DNA of 55,296 bases from Acidobacteriota bacterium (lineage in GTDB: Bacteria; Acidobacteriota; UBA4820; DSQY01): the NCBI GenBank assembly GCA_021787565.1, contig JAJYLT010000024.1, positions 1-55,296 of the forward strand. Reading direction: 5' to 3'. The translations under genes were made by a program, and so were the position numbers. Below are positions 30,582 through 39,194 of the stretch, one piece after another. The notes below the pieces were generated by a model. It was not told the DNA's origin and did not search any database. It saw nothing but the letters and a program-made list of their open reading frames with translations. Numbering within the stretch: position 1 is the first letter of the stretch; every line of letters starts with the position of its first letter.

Positions 30582-31940
30582 TCAGGCGATCCAGACGGAC
30601 TTGACGTTCACGAACTCCCGGATGCCGAAGGCGGAGAGCTCCCGGCCGTATCCGGAGCGCTTCACGCCCCCGAAGGGCAGGCGGGGGTCGGACTTCACGA
30701 TGCCGTTCACGAAGACCGCGCCGGCCTCCACTTCCGCGGCCAGCGCCGCACCCCTTTCGGCGTCGGCGGTCCAGAGGCACGCCCCGAGGCCGAAGGGCGA
30801 GGCGTTAGCTAGGACGATGGCGTGCTCGGCGTCTTGGGCCCTGACCACGGCGGCCACGGGCCCGAAGGTCTCCTCCTCGAAGGCGGCCATGCCTGGCTCG
30901 ACCCCGGTCAAGACGGTGGGCGGGTAGAAGTAGCCCCGTCCCTCCATCGGGCGCCCGCCGAGGGCGAGGCGCGCCCCCGCCGCCACGGTGCGGTCCACCT
31001 GGCCTTGGAGCTCCTCCCGCAGGTCGGCCCGGGCCAGGGGCCCGACGTCCGTTGCCCGGTCCATGGGATCGCCCACCTTGAGCGCCGCCATGGCCGACAC
31101 GAGGGCCGCCTCGAAACGGCCGGCCACGGGCTCTTCGACGATGAACCGCTTGGCGGCGATGCAGCTCTGGCCGTTGTTGATGGTCCGGGCGGCGGCCGCC
31201 GAACGGGCCGCGGCCTCCACGTCCGCGTCCCGAAGGACGATGAAGGGGTCGGAGCCCCCCAGCTCCAGCACGGTCTTCTTCAGGGCCGCCCCCGCCTGGG
31301 AGGCCACGGCCACCCCCGCGGGATCGCTGCCGGTCAGGGTCACGGCGCGCACCGCCGGGTGACGGATGATTCCCTCGACGACCCTGGAGCCCACCAGCAG
31401 GGTCTGGAAGGACCCCACGGGGAAGCCGGCGGTGCGGAAGACCTCCTCGATGGCGAGCGCGCACCCCGGAACATTGGAGGCGTGTTTGAGGAGGCCCACG
31501 TTGCCGGCCATCAGCGCGGGGGCGGCGAAGCGGAAGACCTGCCAGAAGGGGAAGTTCCAGGGCATTACGGCGAGCACGGGCCCCAGGGGATCGAAGCGCA
31601 CGAGGCTCCGGGCGGCGTCCGTCTCGACGGGCTCCGGGGCCAGAAAGCGCTCGGCGTTCCCGGCGTAGAAATCGCAGACCCACGCGCACTTGTCCACCTC
31701 GGCCTCGGCGGCGGTGATGGTCTTGCCCATCTCCTGCGTCATGAGCGCCGCGTAGCCGCCCTTCTCGGCCCTCAGCCTCTGGGCGGCGCCCTTCATGAGA
31801 GAGGCGCGCTCCGAGAAGGAGGTGCGGCGCCAGAAGTCGAAGGTCCCCGTGGCTAGCTCCAGCTTCTCGTCCACCTGCGCTAGGCCGTGGTCGGGAAGGT
31901 CCCGAATGGGTTCTTCGGTGGCTGGATTGACGGCTCTCAT
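30582..31940 (-). CDS. NAD(P)-dependent aldehyde dehydrogenase, succinate-semialdehyde dehydrogenase-like
   Basis: A 452-residue ALDH-superfamily enzyme. The catalytic cysteine is in [17 protein letters not shown] near residue 259 and the general base Glu in [11 protein letters not shown] near 225. [10 protein letters not shown] marks the cofactor site. The short N-terminus ([12 protein letters not shown]) and length of about 450 match the GabD/Sad type of succinate-semialdehyde dehydrogenases rather than the 500-residue ALDHs; the substrate is inference. A GAGGTGA site precedes the ATG. tkt follows 37 bases later. Confidence 0.9.
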   Translation of the reverse strand: MRAVNPATEEPIRDLPDHGLAQVDEKLELATGTFDFWRRTSFSERASLMKGAAQRLRAEKGGYAALMTQEMGKTITAAEAEVDKCAWVCDFYAGNAERFLAPEPVETDAARSLVRFDPLGPVLAVMPWNFPFWQVFRFAAPALMAGNVGLLKHASNVPGCALAIEEVFRTAGFPVGSFQTLLVGSRVVEGIIRHPAVRAVTLTGSDPAGVAVASQAGAALKKTVLELGGSDPFIVLRDADVEAAARSAAAARTINNGQSCIAAKRFIVEEPVAGRFEAALVSAMAALKVGDPMDRATDVGPLARADLREELQGQVDRTVAAGARLALGGRPMEGRGYFYPPTVLTGVEPGMAAFEEETFGPVAAVVRAQDAEHAIVLANASPFGLGACLWTADAERGAALAAEVEAGAVFVNGIVKSDPRLPFGGVKRSGYGRELSAFGIREFVNVKSVWIA

Positions 31941-32410
31941 CGGTCACCTCGCAAAGAGACGCGGCGTACGACGGTGACAACTCCTCCAGGCTTGCATCGG
32001 CGCCTAGGCATGGCTGGAGTGCCATTCTACCCGCTCGCCCGATGGCGCCGCAACCGCTTTGCAGGAACGGCGCCTCGCCGCGATCCGGGTGAACGCGCGG
32101 CCACGGGGTGAGTCACGTGAACGGCCCGTCGCGCCGGGGCGGCGCTCCTACGGTGAAAAATCAATCGCGGGATTTGGGAGGCTGGGTGCTGGGGATAGGG
32201 GACAGGGGACAGGGGACAAGGGACAAGGGACAGGAAAGGCAGGGGGGGGGACTTGTCGGCATCCCCTCATCTCGGAATCTCGGTTGTGCCGAAGGGTTCC
32301 GGGCCGGCGGCTCCGCCACCCGCCCTCCCTCATCTATCATCTATCATCCCTCATCTTTAGAGGTGCCGGGCGGGCCGGCTTCTGCTACACTACCAAGTCC
32401 TGGGGGCGTG
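31941..32410. other. Divergent intergenic region with short tandem repeats
   Basis: 470 bases between the divergent ALDH and scpB genes. It carries the heptamer array at 32191-32234 and a second low-complexity stretch at 32326-32355 built of CATCTAT/CATC units. No gene is supported. Confidence 0.5.
32191..32234. repeat. Heptamer tandem repeat (GGGGACA type)
   Basis: Six successive seven-base units: GGGGATA, GGGGACA three times, AGGGACA twice, then GG. Microsatellite-like array in non-coding DNA, likely length-variable. Confidence 0.85.
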
Positions 32411-33109
32411 ATGCGGGAATCGGATCGGTTGGGGGCCGTGGAGGCTATCCTCTTCGTCGCCTCGGTTCCAGTGACGGTGCAGGACGTGGTGAGCGCCCTC
32501 GAGGGAGAGGTGACCCCTCCCGAGGCGCTGAGCCTGCTGAAGGCGCTGCAGGACGGCTATGAGGAGCGGTCGGAGGGCCTCCGCGTGGAGAGGGTGGCCG
32601 AGGGATTCCGCCTGGTCACCCAGCCCGAGCACGCCCCCTTCGTGAGGAACTTCCTCAAGGTGCAGAACCTCCGGAAACTGAGCCCGGCGGCCGTGGAGAG
32701 CCTCGCCATCGTGGCCTACAAGCAGCCCGTCACGGCCGCGGAGGTGGGCGCCATCCGGGGAACGGAGTGCGGGCCCGTCCTGAAGGGGCTCCTGGAGAAG
32801 AAGCTGATCCGCATCGCGGGCCGGAAGAACGTGGTGGGCCGTCCGCTGCTCTACACGACCACCAAGGAGTTCCTCATCCACTTCGGGCTGAACTCCCTGG
32901 AAGATCTGCCCTCCTTCCGCGAACTGGAGGAGGTGTTCCGGGAGGGGGTCCGGCAGGAGAGCCTCTTCCGCGAGGTGGCACCCCCCGCAGGGGATCAGAC
33001 CAAGCCCTTCCCCAGGGCCGTCGAACCGCCCGACCTGCCCCAGGAGGCGGTCCCGGCGGAGCAGGAGGCCGAGGGGCCTCCAGTGGAAAAGGAGCCAGCC
33101 CATGACTGA
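32411..33109 (+). CDS. scpB: Segregation and condensation protein B
   Basis: A 232-residue protein starting at 32411 (MRESDRLGAVEAILFVAS). The family core is clear: two winged-helix domains with LSPAAVESLAIVAYKQPVT, EVGAIRGTECGPVLKGLLEK, and GRPLLYTTTKEFLIHFGL. ScpB dimers bind the ScpA kleisin in the SMC-ScpAB condensin. scpA, which usually lies immediately upstream, is absent here; a divergent ALDH gene takes its place. The C-terminal 50 residues are Pro/Glu-rich. Its last codons overlap the rluB start by eight bases. Confidence 0.93.
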   Translation: MRESDRLGAVEAILFVASVPVTVQDVVSALEGEVTPPEALSLLKALQDGYEERSEGLRVERVAEGFRLVTQPEHAPFVRNFLKVQNLRKLSPAAVESLAIVAYKQPVTAAEVGAIRGTECGPVLKGLLEKKLIRIAGRKNVVGRPLLYTTTKEFLIHFGLNSLEDLPSFRELEEVFREGVRQESLFREVAPPAGDQTKPFPRAVEPPDLPQEAVPAEQEAEGPPVEKEPAHD

Positions 33110-33875
33110 GAAGGGATCGCGCCTCCGCCTGAACCTCTTTCTGGCCCGCGCCGGCGTTGCCTCCCGGCGGGGTTCCGAGGCCCTGATCCTGGAGGGCCGC
33201 ATCACGGTGAACGGGGAGGTGGTCACCGAGCTGGCCACCCTCGTCGATCCCGGGCGGGACTCCGTCAAGCTGGAGGGCAAGCGGGTTCGGCTCCAGGAGC
33301 AGGCGCGCTATTTCGCGCTCTACAAACCGAAGGAGATCGTCAGCACCCTCTCCGACGAGAAGGGGAGGCCCTGCCTGACGACCTTCCTGCCCAGGGGCGT
33401 GCAAGGGCTCTTCCCGGTGGGGCGGCTGGACTACCACAGCGAGGGCCTCCTGCTGCTCACCACCGACGGGGAGCTGGCCAACCGGCTGCTCCATCCGAGG
33501 TACAAGGTGCTCAAGACTTACCAGGTCAAGGTCAAGGGGGATCCTGCCGCGGAGGCGCTCGACAGGCTGCGCCACGGGATCGTGCTGGAGGGGAGGCGGA
33601 CGCTACCGGTGACCATCCGGCGGATTCCCTCGCGCGAGACCCGCCACACCTGGCTTCAGATCGAGATGACGGAGGGGCGCAAGAACCAGTTGCGCGAGAT
33701 GTTCTTCCGCATCGACCACCCGGTGATCAAGCTCAAGCGCGTGGCCATGGGCCCCGTGCGCCTGGGCAAGATGAAGCCGGGCGAGGTGCGCCCCCTCCTG
33801 CCCGAGGAGGTGGACGCGCTGAAGGCCCACGCGCACCTGGCGGCGGAGAAGGAGAAAGCTCCCCAGAGGAGATGA
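33102..33875 (+). CDS. rluB: RsuA/RluB-family rRNA pseudouridine synthase
   Basis: A 257-residue enzyme. An N-terminal S4 RNA-binding domain (LNLFLARAGVASRRGSEALI) leads into the catalytic domain with GRLDYHSEGLLLLTTDGEL, where the Asp is the catalytic residue, and MTEGRKNQLREMF near the C-terminus. The closest type is RluB, which modifies 23S rRNA helix 90 region; RsuA-type 16S specificity cannot be excluded from motifs alone. The scpB-rluB order with overlap is common in many bacteria. Its stop overlaps the hisC start (ATGA). Confidence 0.9.
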   Translation: MTEKGSRLRLNLFLARAGVASRRGSEALILEGRITVNGEVVTELATLVDPGRDSVKLEGKRVRLQEQARYFALYKPKEIVSTLSDEKGRPCLTTFLPRGVQGLFPVGRLDYHSEGLLLLTTDGELANRLLHPRYKVLKTYQVKVKGDPAAEALDRLRHGIVLEGRRTLPVTIRRIPSRETRHTWLQIEMTEGRKNQLREMFFRIDHPVIKLKRVAMGPVRLGKMKPGEVRPLLPEEVDALKAHAHLAAEKEKAPQRR

Positions 33876-34972
33876 TGGACATGCAGGTACCCGTTCCGCA
33901 CAACATCCGGAAAATCAGTCCGTACGTTCCCGGCAAGCCCACCCAGGAGGTGGAGCGCGAGCTGGGCATCTCCTGCAGCATCAAGATGGCCTCCAACGAG
34001 AACCCGCTGGGTCCCTCGCCGAAGGCCGTGGAGGCCGTTCGGAACCTACTCGGCGAGCTCCACATCTACCCCGAGGGCAGCGGCTTCTACCTCTGCCAGG
34101 CCCTCGGCCGGCACTACGGAATCCCCATGCAGCAGGTCATCCTGGGCAACGGCTCGGTGGAGATCGTGGAGATGTCCGCCCGGGCCTACCTGAACCGGCA
34201 GGCGAACGCCGTCTTCAGCTTCGGCTCCTTCGCCCTCTACCCCATCGCCTGCCAGATCATGGATGCCCCGATCAAGGCCGTGCCCATGCGGGAGCGCAAC
34301 CACGATCTCGATGCGCTCCTGGATGCGGTGGACGAGAATACGCGCCTCATCATTCTGGATAACCCCATCAACCCCACCGGCCGCCATGCCTCCTTCGCGG
34401 AGCTGCAGGCCTTTCTCGAACGGGTTCCGGGCCACGTCCTCGTGATCGTTGACGAGGCCTACAAGGAGTACGCCGACGCCCCCGACTACGCCACCGTCCA
34501 GCCCCTCCTGGCCCGCTTCCCCAACCTGATGGTCCTGGGAACCTTCAGCAAGGCCTACGGCCTGGCGGGGCTGCGCGTGGGCTACGGCTTCGCCCACCCG
34601 GAGGTGATCGCCACGCTCCACAAGGTGCGCTCGCCCTTCAACACCAGCTCGGTGGCCCAGGTGGCGGCCATGGCGGCTCTGCAGGACCAGGAATTCGTGG
34701 CCAAGGGGGTGGCGCTCAACGCCGTGGAGAGGGCCTACCTCACGCGGGGCTGCCAGGACGCGGGGATCCCCGTCGTCCCCTCGCAGGCCAACTTCGTCCT
34801 GGTGGACGTGCCCATGCCCGGAGAGCAGTTCTTTCAGGCCATGTTGAGGGAGGGGGTCATCGTCCGGCCCATGGCGAACAACGGCTATCCCCGTTCCCTG
34901 CGCGTCTCCGTCTTCCACCATTACGGCAATGAGCGTTTCCTGGAGGCCGCGAAGAAGGTCCTGGGGCGCTGA
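33872..34972 (+). CDS. hisC: Histidinol-phosphate aminotransferase
   Basis: A 366-residue class-I/II PLP aminotransferase. The start at 33872 overlaps the rluB stop; ATGs at 33875 and 33881 are alternatives. Motifs: MASNENPLGPSPKAVEAV, which is typical of HisC, ILDNPINPTGRHASF, VDEAYKEYAD, and the PLP lysine in GTFSKAYGLAGLRVGYGF near residue 226. It transaminates imidazole acetol phosphate in histidine synthesis; some homologues also act on aromatic amino acids. No other his genes are in the window. Confidence 0.93.
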   Translation: MMDMQVPVPHNIRKISPYVPGKPTQEVERELGISCSIKMASNENPLGPSPKAVEAVRNLLGELHIYPEGSGFYLCQALGRHYGIPMQQVILGNGSVEIVEMSARAYLNRQANAVFSFGSFALYPIACQIMDAPIKAVPMRERNHDLDALLDAVDENTRLIILDNPINPTGRHASFAELQAFLERVPGHVLVIVDEAYKEYADAPDYATVQPLLARFPNLMVLGTFSKAYGLAGLRVGYGFAHPEVIATLHKVRSPFNTSSVAQVAAMAALQDQEFVAKGVALNAVERAYLTRGCQDAGIPVVPSQANFVLVDVPMPGEQFFQAMLREGVIVRPMANNGYPRSLRVSVFHHYGNERFLEAAKKVLGR

Positions 34973-34973
34973 A

Positions 34974-35036
34974 AAAAGTAAGAAGTAAGAAGTGAAAAGT
35001 TAAGAAGTGAAAAGTGGGGAGTGGGAAGCAAAAAGC
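34974..35036. repeat. Purine-rich imperfect short repeat
   Basis: AAGTAAGAAGTAAGAAGTG, AAAAGTTAAGAAGTGAAAAG and similar units follow the hisC stop. Low-complexity intergenic DNA of the kind also seen after comF and before the cupin gene. Confidence 0.7.
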
Positions 35037-35069
35037 GGGGCTGCGGTGGTGAATTCCGGGCGTCGTTGC

Positions 35070-35075
35070 TAGACT
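35070..35075 (+). promoter_or_regulatory. -10 element upstream of the duplicated gene start
   Basis: TAGACT ends six bases before the ATG at 35082, so the original transcript would have been leaderless. After the duplication this promoter drives the truncated first copy; the intact gene 242 bases downstream lacks the same upstream sequence. Confidence 0.35.
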
Positions 35076-35076
35076 G

Positions 35077-35146
35077 GCGCCATGATCGTGATCACGACGC
35101 ACACGAACGCGGATTTCGACGCCCTCGCCTCGATGGTGGCGGCGTC
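35077..35146 (+). repeat. 70-bp direct duplication of the 5' end of the DHH-CBS gene (first copy)
   Basis: These 70 bases are identical to 35319-35388, the true start of the downstream gene, and encode its first 22 residues (MIVITTHTNADFDALASMVA plus AS). The reading frame then runs on into the GC-rich repeat element and ends at 35327, giving a chimeric 81-codon frame that is unlikely to be functional. Confidence 0.95.
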
Positions 35147-35318
35147 GCGCGCTGGCGCGCTCCCCGAGGTGGGCCTCGGCCGGCCCCCCTCGGCGCTCCT
35201 CCTCGCGTCGCTCGTCGTCGCTGCTCCCCCCTGCCCTTGCGCTGGAAGGCCTCTGGCTGGGGGAACTCCCCTTCCCCCAGGCCCCCTCGCCCCGCCGCCA
35301 CCGGGGTATGAACGAGGC
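35147..35318 (-). mobile_element. GC-rich hairpin repeat element, copy 1
   Basis: 172 bases bracketed by a perfect 70-bp direct repeat of host sequence. Read on the minus strand it contains a GGGGGAAGGGGAGTTCCCCC hairpin, then AGGGCAGGGGGGAGCAGCG, a CGACGACGAGCG/GAGGAGGAGCGCC segment, the palindrome-rich GGGCCGGCCGAGGCCC, and a terminal GCGCGCCAGCGCGC hairpin. The same modules in the same order occur at 39195-39504 and 55163-55296. No coding capacity is evident, so it would have to be mobilised in trans or be structural. Confidence 0.75.
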
Positions 35319-35323
35319 GCGCC

Positions 35324-37954
35324 ATGATCGTGATCACGACGCACACGAACGCGGATTTCGACGCCCTCGCCTCGATGGTGGCGGCGTCCCTGCTGTATCC
35401 GGGTGCGCGTCTCGTCTTCTCGGGTGCCGCGGAGCCGCTGGTCCGCCGTTGGCTGGAGGAGAACCGGGACCGGCTCCCCGAGATCCAGCCGCTGAAGGGG
35501 CTGGACCACGACCAGGTGGAGCGGCTGGTCTGCGTGGACGTCTCCTCCGGCGAACGGCTGGGACCGCTCGTGGATCTGCTCCGGCGGACCCCGCCCACGC
35601 CCACGGAAGTCTTCGATCACCATCCCGGGGCCGGGGATCTCAAGGGGGAGCGCCACGTGGTGGAGGAGGCGGGGGCCTGCACCACGGTCATGGTGAAGTG
35701 CCTCCTGGAGGCCGGGATCGAACCCACCCCCTTCGAGGCGACCCTCTTCCTGCTGGCCATTTACGAGGATACGGGCTTCCTCTCCTTTCCCACCACGCGC
35801 CCTTCGGATTTCGGGGCCGTTCTTCAATGCCTGGATTGGGGAGGCGACCTGAGGGCCGTCCAGCAGACGCTGCACCGGGGATTCACGGAGGCGCAGATGC
35901 GCCTCCTGGCCGCCATGTTCGAGCACCTGGAGGCGGTGGCCGTGGGGGGAGTCACGGTGCACCTGACCACCCTGGCCCTGGACGACTACGTCCCCGACCT
36001 GTCGGTCCTCGTCCACGAGATCCTGGCCATGGAGGGGATGCAGGCCGTCTTCCTCCTGGCCTACCTGGAAAACCGGGTGCACATCATCGCGCGCTCCAGG
36101 ACGCCGCACGTGAATGCCGCCCAGGTCCTCTCGGTCTTCGGCGGAGGCGGACACCCCTCCGCGGCCTCCGCCGTGATCAGGGACAAGACGCCCGCGGAGG
36201 TGAGGGCCCTGCTCCTGGATGAGCTGACCTTCGTCCATCCCGCGGGCCTCAGGGCGAGCGACATCATGACCCGGGACTATCACCGGCTGGAGGCCACCGC
36301 GACCACGCGTGAGGCCTTTCGCGAGATGAACCGCTACCGGGTCAACGCCTTGCCGGTCCTCAGAGAGGGCAGGCTCGTGGGGGTCGTGACGCGGCAGGAG
36401 GTGGACGGGGCTCTCCAGCACGGGCTGGCGGAGAGGCCCATCTCGGACTTCCTCATCTCGCCCCCGCCCTTCTTTCCACCCGAGGTGGCGGCGGAAGAGG
36501 TCCGCCGGCTCATGCTGGAGAACAACTGGCGCATCGCCCTGTTCGGGCGCGACCTGGACCACGTGGAGGGGCTCGTCTCCCGGATGAGCCTCTTCAAATC
36601 CCTCTACCACCAGGACAAGACGCTCATGGTCCATCGGTCGGGGGGCCAGCCGTCGGCCAAGGAGATCGGCCATCTCATGCGCGGCGCCTTCCCGCCCGAG
36701 GAGCTCGGAAGGCTGAAGTCCCTGGGCGCCCTGGCGGAGGTCGCGGGCACCCCCTGCCTGCTCGTGGGCGGCGCCGTGCGGGACCTCCTGCTGGGGCGGC
36801 CCGTGCAGGACGTGGACTTCGTCGTCGAGGGGGACGCCGTAGAGCTGGCCGAAGCGTGGGCCCGACGGGAGGGCGGGCGGATCCGGGCCCACCGGGCCTT
36901 CGGTACGGCCCTCTGGATCCGCCCCGATGGGAGCCACTGGGACTTCGCGACGGCACGGGCCGAGTACTACGAGACGCCGGCGGCCCTGCCCACGGTGGCC
37001 CACGCGGCCCTCTATCAGGACCTCTACCGGAGGGACTTCACCATCAACACGCTCGCCCTCTACCTCACGCCGGATCGGTTCGGGGAGGTCCTCGACCTCT
37101 TCGGCGGGGTCAGGGACCTGAAGGCGGGGCGCATCCGGGTGCTCCACGGCCTCTCCTTCGTGGAGGATCCCACCCGCGCCTTCCGGGCCGTCCGATTCTC
37201 CGTCCGCCTCGGCTTCACCCTGCCGGCCGAGACGGAACAGCTCATCGAGGCCACGCGCAAGCAGCAGCTCTTCCGCCACCTCTCCCCCAAGCGGGTGCTC
37301 GCCGAGGTCCAGCAGATCCTCGCCGGCCCCAACGCCGTCGAGGGGCTGAAGGCCATGGAGACCTACAGGCTCCTGGAGGTCTTCTGGCCCGCCCTCAAAC
37401 TCACCCCCAAGGTGCTGGAGACGCTCTACCGCGTCCAGCAGGCCCTCGGCTTCTTCGACACGCAGTTCCCCGACGAGCCCATGGACCGGCCCTGCGTCTA
37501 CCTGATGGCGCTCACGGAGCGGCTGTCGAACGCGGAACTGGCCACCTTCAGGGACCACTACCCCTTCTCGCAGCAGACTCGGGACGCGCTCGCCCGCTAT
37601 CGCTCCCTCACCTGGCACGCCATCCGGGCGCTCACCTCGGAGGAGGGCTGCGGACGAGGCTGTGCCTACAAGGTCCTGAAGGGACAGCCTCTCCCCTGGG
37701 TGCTCTTCCTGCTCGCCAAGATCCAGCCGCCGTCCCGGCAGGCCCGGGTGCGAGACTTCCTGGTCAAGGATCGGTTCCTGAAACTGACCATCTCGGGCCA
37801 CGATCTGATCCGTGCGGGCATTCCCCCCTCCCCGGCCATCTCCCGGGCCCTGGAGCAGACCCGCGTAGCCAAGGCCGACGGCCGGTTGCAGAACCGGAGC
37901 GAGGAGCTGGCCTTCGCGTTGGAGGCGGCGCGCCGGGGCTCGGAGGAGATCTGA
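35324..37954 (+). CDS. DHH-CBS-tRNA nucleotidyltransferase (A-adding/CCA-adding type)
   Basis: An 876-residue fusion. Residues 1-310 are a DHH/DHHA1 phosphoesterase-like domain (THTNADFDALASMVAAS, VFDHHPGAGD, VFGGGGHPSAASAVI). Two CBS domains follow (SDIMTRDYHRLEAT then VNALPVLREGRLVGVVTRQE, and a second around 380-435). The C-terminal half is a class II nucleotidyltransferase: LLVGGAVRDLLLGRPVQDVD with the catalytic DVD, then RRDFTINTLALYL and DPTRAFRAVRFSVRLGF. In bacteria with this architecture the enzyme matures tRNA 3' ends, often as the A-adding partner of a separate CC-adding enzyme. No ribosome-binding site is obvious. Its 5' end is duplicated upstream around a repeat element. Confidence 0.93.
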   Translation: MIVITTHTNADFDALASMVAASLLYPGARLVFSGAAEPLVRRWLEENRDRLPEIQPLKGLDHDQVERLVCVDVSSGERLGPLVDLLRRTPPTPTEVFDHHPGAGDLKGERHVVEEAGACTTVMVKCLLEAGIEPTPFEATLFLLAIYEDTGFLSFPTTRPSDFGAVLQCLDWGGDLRAVQQTLHRGFTEAQMRLLAAMFEHLEAVAVGGVTVHLTTLALDDYVPDLSVLVHEILAMEGMQAVFLLAYLENRVHIIARSRTPHVNAAQVLSVFGGGGHPSAASAVIRDKTPAEVRALLLDELTFVHPAGLRASDIMTRDYHRLEATATTREAFREMNRYRVNALPVLREGRLVGVVTRQEVDGALQHGLAERPISDFLISPPPFFPPEVAAEEVRRLMLENNWRIALFGRDLDHVEGLVSRMSLFKSLYHQDKTLMVHRSGGQPSAKEIGHLMRGAFPPEELGRLKSLGALAEVAGTPCLLVGGAVRDLLLGRPVQDVDFVVEGDAVELAEAWARREGGRIRAHRAFGTALWIRPDGSHWDFATARAEYYETPAALPTVAHAALYQDLYRRDFTINTLALYLTPDRFGEVLDLFGGVRDLKAGRIRVLHGLSFVEDPTRAFRAVRFSVRLGFTLPAETEQLIEATRKQQLFRHLSPKRVLAEVQQILAGPNAVEGLKAMETYRLLEVFWPALKLTPKVLETLYRVQQALGFFDTQFPDEPMDRPCVYLMALTERLSNAELATFRDHYPFSQQTRDALARYRSLTWHAIRALTSEEGCGRGCAYKVLKGQPLPWVLFLLAKIQPPSRQARVRDFLVKDRFLKLTISGHDLIRAGIPPSPAISRALEQTRVAKADGRLQNRSEELAFALEAARRGSEEI

Positions 37955-39174
37955 TGCGGCGATCTCGTGGCCTTCTCGCGGCTCTGGGTGCTTTGGCCCT
38001 GCTCCTGGCGGGGCTGCTGGCAGCGCGGGCGGCGCCGCCGCCGGCCCGGCCCACGGTGGTCCTGATCTCCATGGACGGGGTGCGCTGGGACTACCCAGAG
38101 AGGGACCACCTGCGCGCCTTCGCCGCCGTGGCCAGGGACGGCGCGAGGGCCGCGCGGCTGATTCCTCCCTTCCCCTCCCTCACCTTCGCCAGCCACTCCA
38201 CCCTGGCCACCGGCTGTCTGCCGGGCCGCCACGGCATCATCGCGAACAGCTTCCTGGATCCAGAGACGGGGCGGCGCTTCTCGGATTCGGACGACGCCGG
38301 CTGGCTCCTCGCGCCGCCCCTGTGGGCCCTGGCCGAGGAGGCCGGCCTCGGCGCCGCCGTGTCGGGATGGCCCGTTTCAAAGGGTCCGTGGCGCGGCGTC
38401 CAGGCGAGCTTCTACAGGCCCTTCGAGGAGGGCGCCTCGGACGCGCAGACCGCGGCCTGGATTCTGGGTCTGCTCCGGAGGCCGGAGGGGCAGAGGCCTC
38501 ACCTCGTCATGGCCTGGACCCACGGCGCCGACGGCCCCGGCCACGCGGAGGGACCCGACGGGCCCGCGGTGCACGCGGCCATGCGGCGCACCGACGCCCT
38601 CCTGGCGCAACTGAGGGCGGGCATACGCGCGCTCGGTCCGGCGGTTCCCGTAGACCTCATCCTCGTCTCCGACCACGGCATGGCGGCCGTCTCCCGCGTC
38701 ATCGACGTGGTGAAGGTGATTCCCAAGCGCGGCTTCTACCCCTACATCGCCACCTCCGGCCCGGTCTGCAATGTCTACGTGAAGACGGAGGCGCAGCGGC
38801 GGCAGGTGGCGGCGGGACTGAGCCGGCTGCCCGGCGATGTGCGCATCTACACCCGGAGCACTCTCCCCTCCCGCTGGGACTACGCGGAGAGCGGACGGGA
38901 GGGCGACTTCATCCTCGTGGCCCCTCCGGGGGCTTTCTTCTCGAGCTTCAATCGCAAGGGAGAGAAGTCGCTCCCCCGCGGCATGCACGGCTGGCCTCCC
39001 TCCGAGCTGCCCCAGATGGACGGCATCTTCTACGCCGAGGGGCCGGGCATCCCCTCCGGCAAGCTCCTCGGCTCTGTTTCCGCCACCGACGTCGCCCCGA
39101 CCGTCTGCTCCCTGCTGGGGATTGCCCCACCACCCAGAGCCGAAGGTACTTCCCTCTTCCCTCCCAACCGCTGA
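37954..39174 (+). CDS. Secreted alkaline-phosphatase-superfamily phosphodiesterase (NPP-like)
   Basis: A 406-residue protein whose ATG overlaps the stop of the preceding gene (TGATG). Signal peptide LLAALGALALLLAGLLAARA. The type I phosphodiesterase/nucleotide pyrophosphatase signature follows: metal ligand Asp in VVLISMDGVRWDY, nucleophile Thr in FPSLTFASHSTLATG, then GRHGIIANSF, DLILVSDHGMAAV with Asp and His ligands, and MHGWPPSELPQMDGIF. It should hydrolyse phosphodiester or pyrophosphate bonds in the periplasm; substrate unknown. Its last 81 bases are duplicated at 39505-39585. Confidence 0.88.
   Translation: MRRSRGLLAALGALALLLAGLLAARAAPPPARPTVVLISMDGVRWDYPERDHLRAFAAVARDGARAARLIPPFPSLTFASHSTLATGCLPGRHGIIANSFLDPETGRRFSDSDDAGWLLAPPLWALAEEAGLGAAVSGWPVSKGPWRGVQASFYRPFEEGASDAQTAAWILGLLRRPEGQRPHLVMAWTHGADGPGHAEGPDGPAVHAAMRRTDALLAQLRAGIRALGPAVPVDLILVSDHGMAAVSRVIDVVKVIPKRGFYPYIATSGPVCNVYVKTEAQRRQVAAGLSRLPGDVRIYTRSTLPSRWDYAESGREGDFILVAPPGAFFSSFNRKGEKSLPRGMHGWPPSELPQMDGIFYAEGPGIPSGKLLGSVSATDVAPTVCSLLGIAPPPRAEGTSLFPPNR
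39094..39174 (+). repeat. 3' end of the phosphodiesterase gene, duplicated downstream (copy A)
   Basis: The last 81 bases of the gene recur without gaps at 39505-39585 with ten mismatches (about 88 percent identity). Both copies keep the frame and stop codon (APTVCSLLGIAPPP versus APTVCALLGIAPPP). Confidence 0.9.
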
Positions 39175-39194
39175 GCAGGAGGGCGCAGAGGGGA

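Noticed and set aside
35082-35327. Chimeric 81-codon frame as a functional gene
   Set aside because: It is the duplicated start of the downstream gene running into the repeat element; the enzyme domain is absent.
35069-37801. 910-codon open frame antisense to the DHH-CBS-nucleotidyltransferase gene
   Set aside because: A shadow of a certain gene; it has no recognisable domain and exists because third positions are nearly all G or C.
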